DNA of 64,000 bases from an uncultured Clostridia bacterium (GTDB lineage Bacteria; Bacillota; Clostridia; Christensenellales; Aristaeellaceae): the NCBI GenBank assembly GCA_934631025.1, contig CAKTXR010000001.1, forward strand, positions 139,652 to 203,651, written 5' to 3'. The notes beneath the pieces are model-generated. The model made no database searches, was not told the DNA's origin, and saw only the letters and a program-made list of their open reading frames with translations. Shown in pieces: positions 61,192 through 64,000 of the stretch. How positions within the stretch are numbered: the first letter of the stretch is position 1; every line of letters starts with the position of its first letter. The translations under genes and the position numbers were made by a program.

Positions 61192-61980
61192 ATGAAAACC
61201 GTCGCGCTCAGCCGGCTGGGCTATGAGGATCTTTCGCCCACGAACATCGTCGCGCTGTCGCTGCACTGGGCGGCCGGCAACCGCACGCTCTATCGCGGCG
61301 AGGGCCGGCCGGACAATATGCTGTTCTACACCGTGTCCGGCACGCGCGCCTATTCTCAGGAGGGCGGCGCGTCCTTCGACGTGGGGTCGGGCGATCTCAT
61401 GCTGATGCCCGCGGGCAGCCGCTATCTCAGCACCGTCACCAGCGCGGGCGGCACGGACGGCTACTGCCTGCAATTCATGCTGCGCGACGAATCGGGCGCG
61501 CCCTGCCGGCTGGAGGAGCGCGTGCAGGTGCTCATGCGCGATGAGGACGGCCGCGTTCACCAACTGATGGACAAGCTGCTGGGCGCGTCGATGCAGCGCG
61601 GCTCGTCCCTGCGGCTCAAGGAGCTGCTCATACGCCTTCTGGAGGATCTCTGCCGCCAGCCCGCCGGAGAGGGCACGGAGCTTTATCCGGCCATACGCCA
61701 TATGGAGACGCATTTGCAAGCGCCGGCGGCCGCCGATGAGCTGGCGGCGCTGTGCCACATGAGTTTAAGCACGTTCACGCGCCGTTTCCGCGCGCTGACC
61801 GGCGAGCCGCCCGCCGCGTATCATCGCCGGCTGCGTCTGGAAAAGAGCCGAGAGCTGCTCGAGAGCGGGCTGTGCAGCGTGGAGCAGGCGGCCTTTGCGC
61901 TGGGCTTTTACGACAAGGCGCATTTCAGCCGCTGCTTTCAGGCGCATTTCGGCATAAAGCCGGGCGATGTGCGGCGCTGA
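61192..61980 (+). CDS. AraC-family transcriptional regulator
   Basis: 262 residues. The N-terminal cupin-like sensor has FDVGSGDLMLMPAGSRYLST. The C-terminal AraC domain has AAADELAALCHMSLSTFTRRF and SVEQAAFALGFYDKAHFSRCF. GGGAGGAG precedes the ATG at 61192. It is divergent from the ThuA/Gfo operon and convergent with a glycosidase, 6 nt away, and probably controls one or both. Confidence 0.86.
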   Translation: MKTVALSRLGYEDLSPTNIVALSLHWAAGNRTLYRGEGRPDNMLFYTVSGTRAYSQEGGASFDVGSGDLMLMPAGSRYLSTVTSAGGTDGYCLQFMLRDESGAPCRLEERVQVLMRDEDGRVHQLMDKLLGASMQRGSSLRLKELLIRLLEDLCRQPAGEGTELYPAIRHMETHLQAPAAADELAALCHMSLSTFTRRFRALTGEPPAAYHRRLRLEKSRELLESGLCSVEQAAFALGFYDKAHFSRCFQAHFGIKPGDVRR

Positions 61981-61986
61981 CGCGGC

Positions 61987-62892
61987 TTATTCCTCGGCCA
62001 GCGGCTGCACCATGTTCCATGTCCGGCCGCCGGTCAGCTTATCCGCGCCGCCGATCTTCGCCGTGGTGAAGAGGTAGTTCTTTCCATTGTCGGTCAGCAG
62101 CATGGGGCGCTCACGGCGCTGGAGCGTTATGGACGCGCCGTCCTCATAGGTCACGTCAAAGCCGTAGGCCGGTTCGGGATGCTGATCGTCCCAGTGAATT
62201 CCGTCCGGAGAGCGGAAAAGCACGCCGCCCTTTTTGAGGCCGGTGTACGCGCCGCCGTCGTCCTCGGCGATCATTTCGTAGCCGTCGGGCGTTTTGTAGA
62301 CGAACATATCCTCCACGCGGCCCTGCGGGAAGATGTTCTCGGCCAGCACGGTGTAGGGGCCGTCGAAGCGCGCGGCCTCGGCCACGGAGACGCGCAGCCT
62401 GCCATCGCGGAAATAGAGCAGCACGCTGCCGTCGTCTCGCACGATCAGTGCGGGGTTGTTCGCGTCGGGCGGCAGCTCGAGCGGTCTTTCGCTGCGCGTC
62501 CATTCGCCGTCGATGGTCTGGGCGCGGGCGTAGCCTATGGCGCGGTTTTTCGCGCTGCCGTCGCTCGTGCCGATGTAGAACAGCACGTATTCGCCGTTTA
62601 TCTTCATGATGAACGGGTTGTGGGTCATCGCGCCGTCCCAGTGCTGATCGCCGCGGCCGGGCAGCAGCGTTTTGACATAGCGAAAGGGCCTGTCCAGCGA
62701 GTCGGTCTCGGCCAGCACGATTTCGGAATGGGTCATGTAGCCTGCGGGGAAGCCGGTTTCCTCCGGCCAGCGCGAGGCGAAGAGATAGAAGCGGCCGTTT
62801 TCGCGCAGCACGGAGCCGCACCAGACGAACCAGCCGTCCATGGTAAAGCCGCTGCCGCGCCGTGCGGGGCGCAGCCGATCGATCATGGCCAT
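61987..62892 (-). CDS. Beta-propeller glycosidase-like protein (GH43/GH117-like)
   Basis: 301 residues, no signal peptide. The five-bladed propeller pattern is visible: MDGWFVWCGSVLRENGRFYL, HWDGAMTHNPFIMKINGEYV, YFRDGRLRVSV and RVEDMFVYKTPDGYEMIAED, with acidic residues placed as in GH43-type enzymes. Such proteins cleave arabinosyl, xylosyl or galactosyl residues. AAGGAT lies 8 nt before the ATG at 62892, which itself lies downstream of a good promoter. Confidence 0.8.
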   Translation of the reverse strand: MAMIDRLRPARRGSGFTMDGWFVWCGSVLRENGRFYLFASRWPEETGFPAGYMTHSEIVLAETDSLDRPFRYVKTLLPGRGDQHWDGAMTHNPFIMKINGEYVLFYIGTSDGSAKNRAIGYARAQTIDGEWTRSERPLELPPDANNPALIVRDDGSVLLYFRDGRLRVSVAEAARFDGPYTVLAENIFPQGRVEDMFVYKTPDGYEMIAEDDGGAYTGLKKGGVLFRSPDGIHWDDQHPEPAYGFDVTYEDGASITLQRRERPMLLTDNGKNYLFTTAKIGGADKLTGGRTWNMVQPLAEE

Positions 62893-62928
62893 ATAAAAAC
62901 ATCCTTTCAGAGCACAATTTTCACCGCC

Positions 62929-62957
62929 ATTATAACAGGCTTTCTGAGCGCTGTAAA
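62929..62957 (-). promoter_or_regulatory. Promoter of the beta-propeller glycosidase gene
   Basis: On the minus strand, TTTACA (62952-62957), 17 nt, TATAAT (62929-62934). Confidence 0.7.
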
Positions 62958-62960
62958 GGC

Positions 62961-62996
62961 AAAAAACGGGGCGGCCGAAATCAATCGACCGCCCCG
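62961..62996 (-). terminator. Terminator of the sodium-pump operon
   Basis: An 8-bp GC-only stem (62967-62974 with 62989-62996), extendable inward, followed on the minus strand by six T. Confidence 0.85.
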
Positions 62997-63012
62997 CTGC
63001 GCGCTGCACAGC

Positions 63013-63147
63013 TCAGTTTTCGCTGCCGCCGGGCAGCTTGCTCAGCAGATAGACGCAGAGTATGATCACGCCGGTCACGATGAATATGCCGGCCATGCCC
63101 TTGAGCATATAGGGCAGCGTGTCGAGAAGAGCCTTGACGTTGAACAT
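63013..63147 (-). CDS. Small membrane subunit of a sodium-pumping decarboxylase (OadG-like)
   Basis: 44 residues with one membrane helix (GMAGIFIVTGVIILCVYLLS) and a short polar tail. It starts 12 nt after oadB with a GAGGTGA site. Place and shape match the tiny OadG/gamma-type subunits that stabilise OadB complexes, although this one is very short. It is the last gene before the terminator. Confidence 0.7.
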   Translation of the reverse strand: MFNVKALLDTLPYMLKGMAGIFIVTGVIILCVYLLSKLPGGSEN

Positions 63148-63158
63148 AAGCGATCACC

Positions 63159-64000
63159 TCATCCCAGCATGTTGAGGATCAGGCCGCCGGCGATGACCGA
63201 GGCGATCTGACCGGAAACATTGACGCCCACGGAGTGCATGAGCAGGAAGTTCTGCGGATCCTCCTTGAGCCCCATCTTGTGGACGACGCGCGCGGACATC
63301 GGGAAGGCGGAGATGCCGGCCGCGCCGATCATCGGGTTGATCTTCTTGCCCTCGGGCAGGAACAGATTGATGAACTTGGCCACGAGTACGCCGCCCGCCG
63401 TGTCGAATATGAACGCAACCAGACCCAGGCCGATGATCATCAGCGTCTCGGCGGTCAGGAAGTACTCGGCCTGCATCTTGGTGGCGATTGTGAGGCCGAG
63501 GAACAGCGTCACCAGATTGGGCAGCACCTTCTGCGCGGTTTCGGAGAGCGAATCCAGCACGCCGCACTCGCGGATCAGGTTGCCGAACATCAGAAAGCCG
63601 ATCAGCGCGACGCTCTGCGGCGAGACAATGCCGGTGATCATCGTGATGACGATGGGGAAGAGGATCTTCGTGCGCTTCGAGATGGACTTCTGGTGATAGT
63701 CCATGCGGATGAGCCGCTCGTTTTTCGTGGTCAGCAGGCGAATGACCGGCGGCTGTATGATGGGCACGAGCGCCATGTAGGAATAGGCCGCCACCATGAT
63801 CGCGCCGATGTACTTGGAATTGAAGAAGTTGGCCACGAATATGGAGGTGGGGCCGTCCGCCGCGCCGATGATGGCGATGGAGGCCGCGTCCTTCAGGTCA
63901 AAGCCCAAAAAGGCCGCCAGACTGAGCGTGAAGAATATGCCGAACTGCGCTGCCGCGCCGAAGATCATCAGCTTCGGGTTGGTCAGAAGCGGCGTAAAGT
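63159..64000 (-). CDS. oadB: Sodium-translocating decarboxylase beta subunit (OadB-like), partial
   Basis: At least 280 residues; the 5' end runs off the window and the frame is open to the edge (TPLLTNPKLMIFGAAAQFGI spans it). It has multiple membrane segments, the conserved IGAADGPTSIFVANFF motif and the C-terminal GAAGISAFPMSARVVHK block of OadB/GcdB/MmdB proteins. It couples decarboxylation of a carboxy-biotin carrier to sodium export. The biotin carrier and carboxyltransferase genes are expected upstream, beyond 64000. Confidence 0.92.
   Translation of the reverse strand, partial: FTPLLTNPKLMIFGAAAQFGIFFTLSLAAFLGFDLKDAASIAIIGAADGPTSIFVANFFNSKYIGAIMVAAYSYMALVPIIQPPVIRLLTTKNERLIRMDYHQKSISKRTKILFPIVITMITGIVSPQSVALIGFLMFGNLIRECGVLDSLSETAQKVLPNLVTLFLGLTIATKMQAEYFLTAETLMIIGLGLVAFIFDTAGGVLVAKFINLFLPEGKKINPMIGAAGISAFPMSARVVHKMGLKEDPQNFLLMHSVGVNVSGQIASVIAGGLILNMLG

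Overview
The window reads as a GC-rich, Gram-positive, anaerobic Clostridia-type chromosome. The clues are a SipW-type signal peptidase with TasA/camelysin-like substrates, a class B sortase, PepF, an AddA helicase-nuclease, MetNIQ and an OadB-type sodium pump. Many AraC regulators, Gfo/Idh/MocA oxidoreductases and sugar isomerases suggest a gut carbohydrate specialist. A Christensenellales-like origin is a guess. I see no rRNA, tRNA, CRISPR array or insertion sequence.

Layout. 1-6.9 kb: two AraC regulators, two Gfo/Idh/MocA dehydrogenases, an unknown TIM-barrel-like protein and a secreted PpiC-type foldase. 7.0-12.4 kb: an orphan ion-driven motor pair resembling ZorA/ZorB, followed after 14 nt by a GH78 alpha-L-rhamnosidase. 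12.7-16.7 kb: a membrane protein, a tRNA-dihydrouridine synthase, an M1-peptidase-like protein that has lost its zinc motif, and RNase Z. 16.8 kb: a membrane glycosyltransferase. 17.9-31.0 kb: a surface-structure locus read from a consensus promoter (SipW peptidase, seven SipW-dependent fibre-like proteins, a CHAP/SH3 wall protein, a giant VWA protein, a TPQTG-anchored protein, a 45-residue membrane peptide and sortase B). 31.0-33.7 kb: an ABC exporter on the minus strand. 33.8-33.93 kb: a promoter-to-terminator unit of about 88 nt with no normal gene. 34.1-46.2 kb: addA, an isomerase, a metallo-hydrolase, typA, recF, a zinc-ribbon membrane protein and pepF. 46.3-56.1 kb: sugar-related hydrolases and isomerases, a SpoU-type methyltransferase, a DUF436 protein and a serine hydrolase. 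56.2-59.3 kb: metNIQ. 59.3-63 kb: Gfo and ThuA genes, an AraC regulator and a beta-propeller glycosidase. 63.0-64.0 kb: a small subunit and OadB of a sodium pump, cut by the window end.

Two systems stand out. First, the metNIQ operon is preceded by a consensus promoter, a 25-codon leader peptide with five Met codons, and an intrinsic terminator. The 5' arm and loop of that terminator can instead pair over 15 bp with the end of the leader-peptide coding region. This has the logic of ribosome-mediated attenuation on methionine. Second, the SipW locus looks like a multi-subunit fibre with dedicated maturation (SipW) and wall anchoring (sortase B). Its genes share signal-peptide DNA and intergenic hairpins while their mature parts differ, which suggests diversification of a duplicated cassette.

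All function calls come from reading motifs and order in the sequence. No database search was run.
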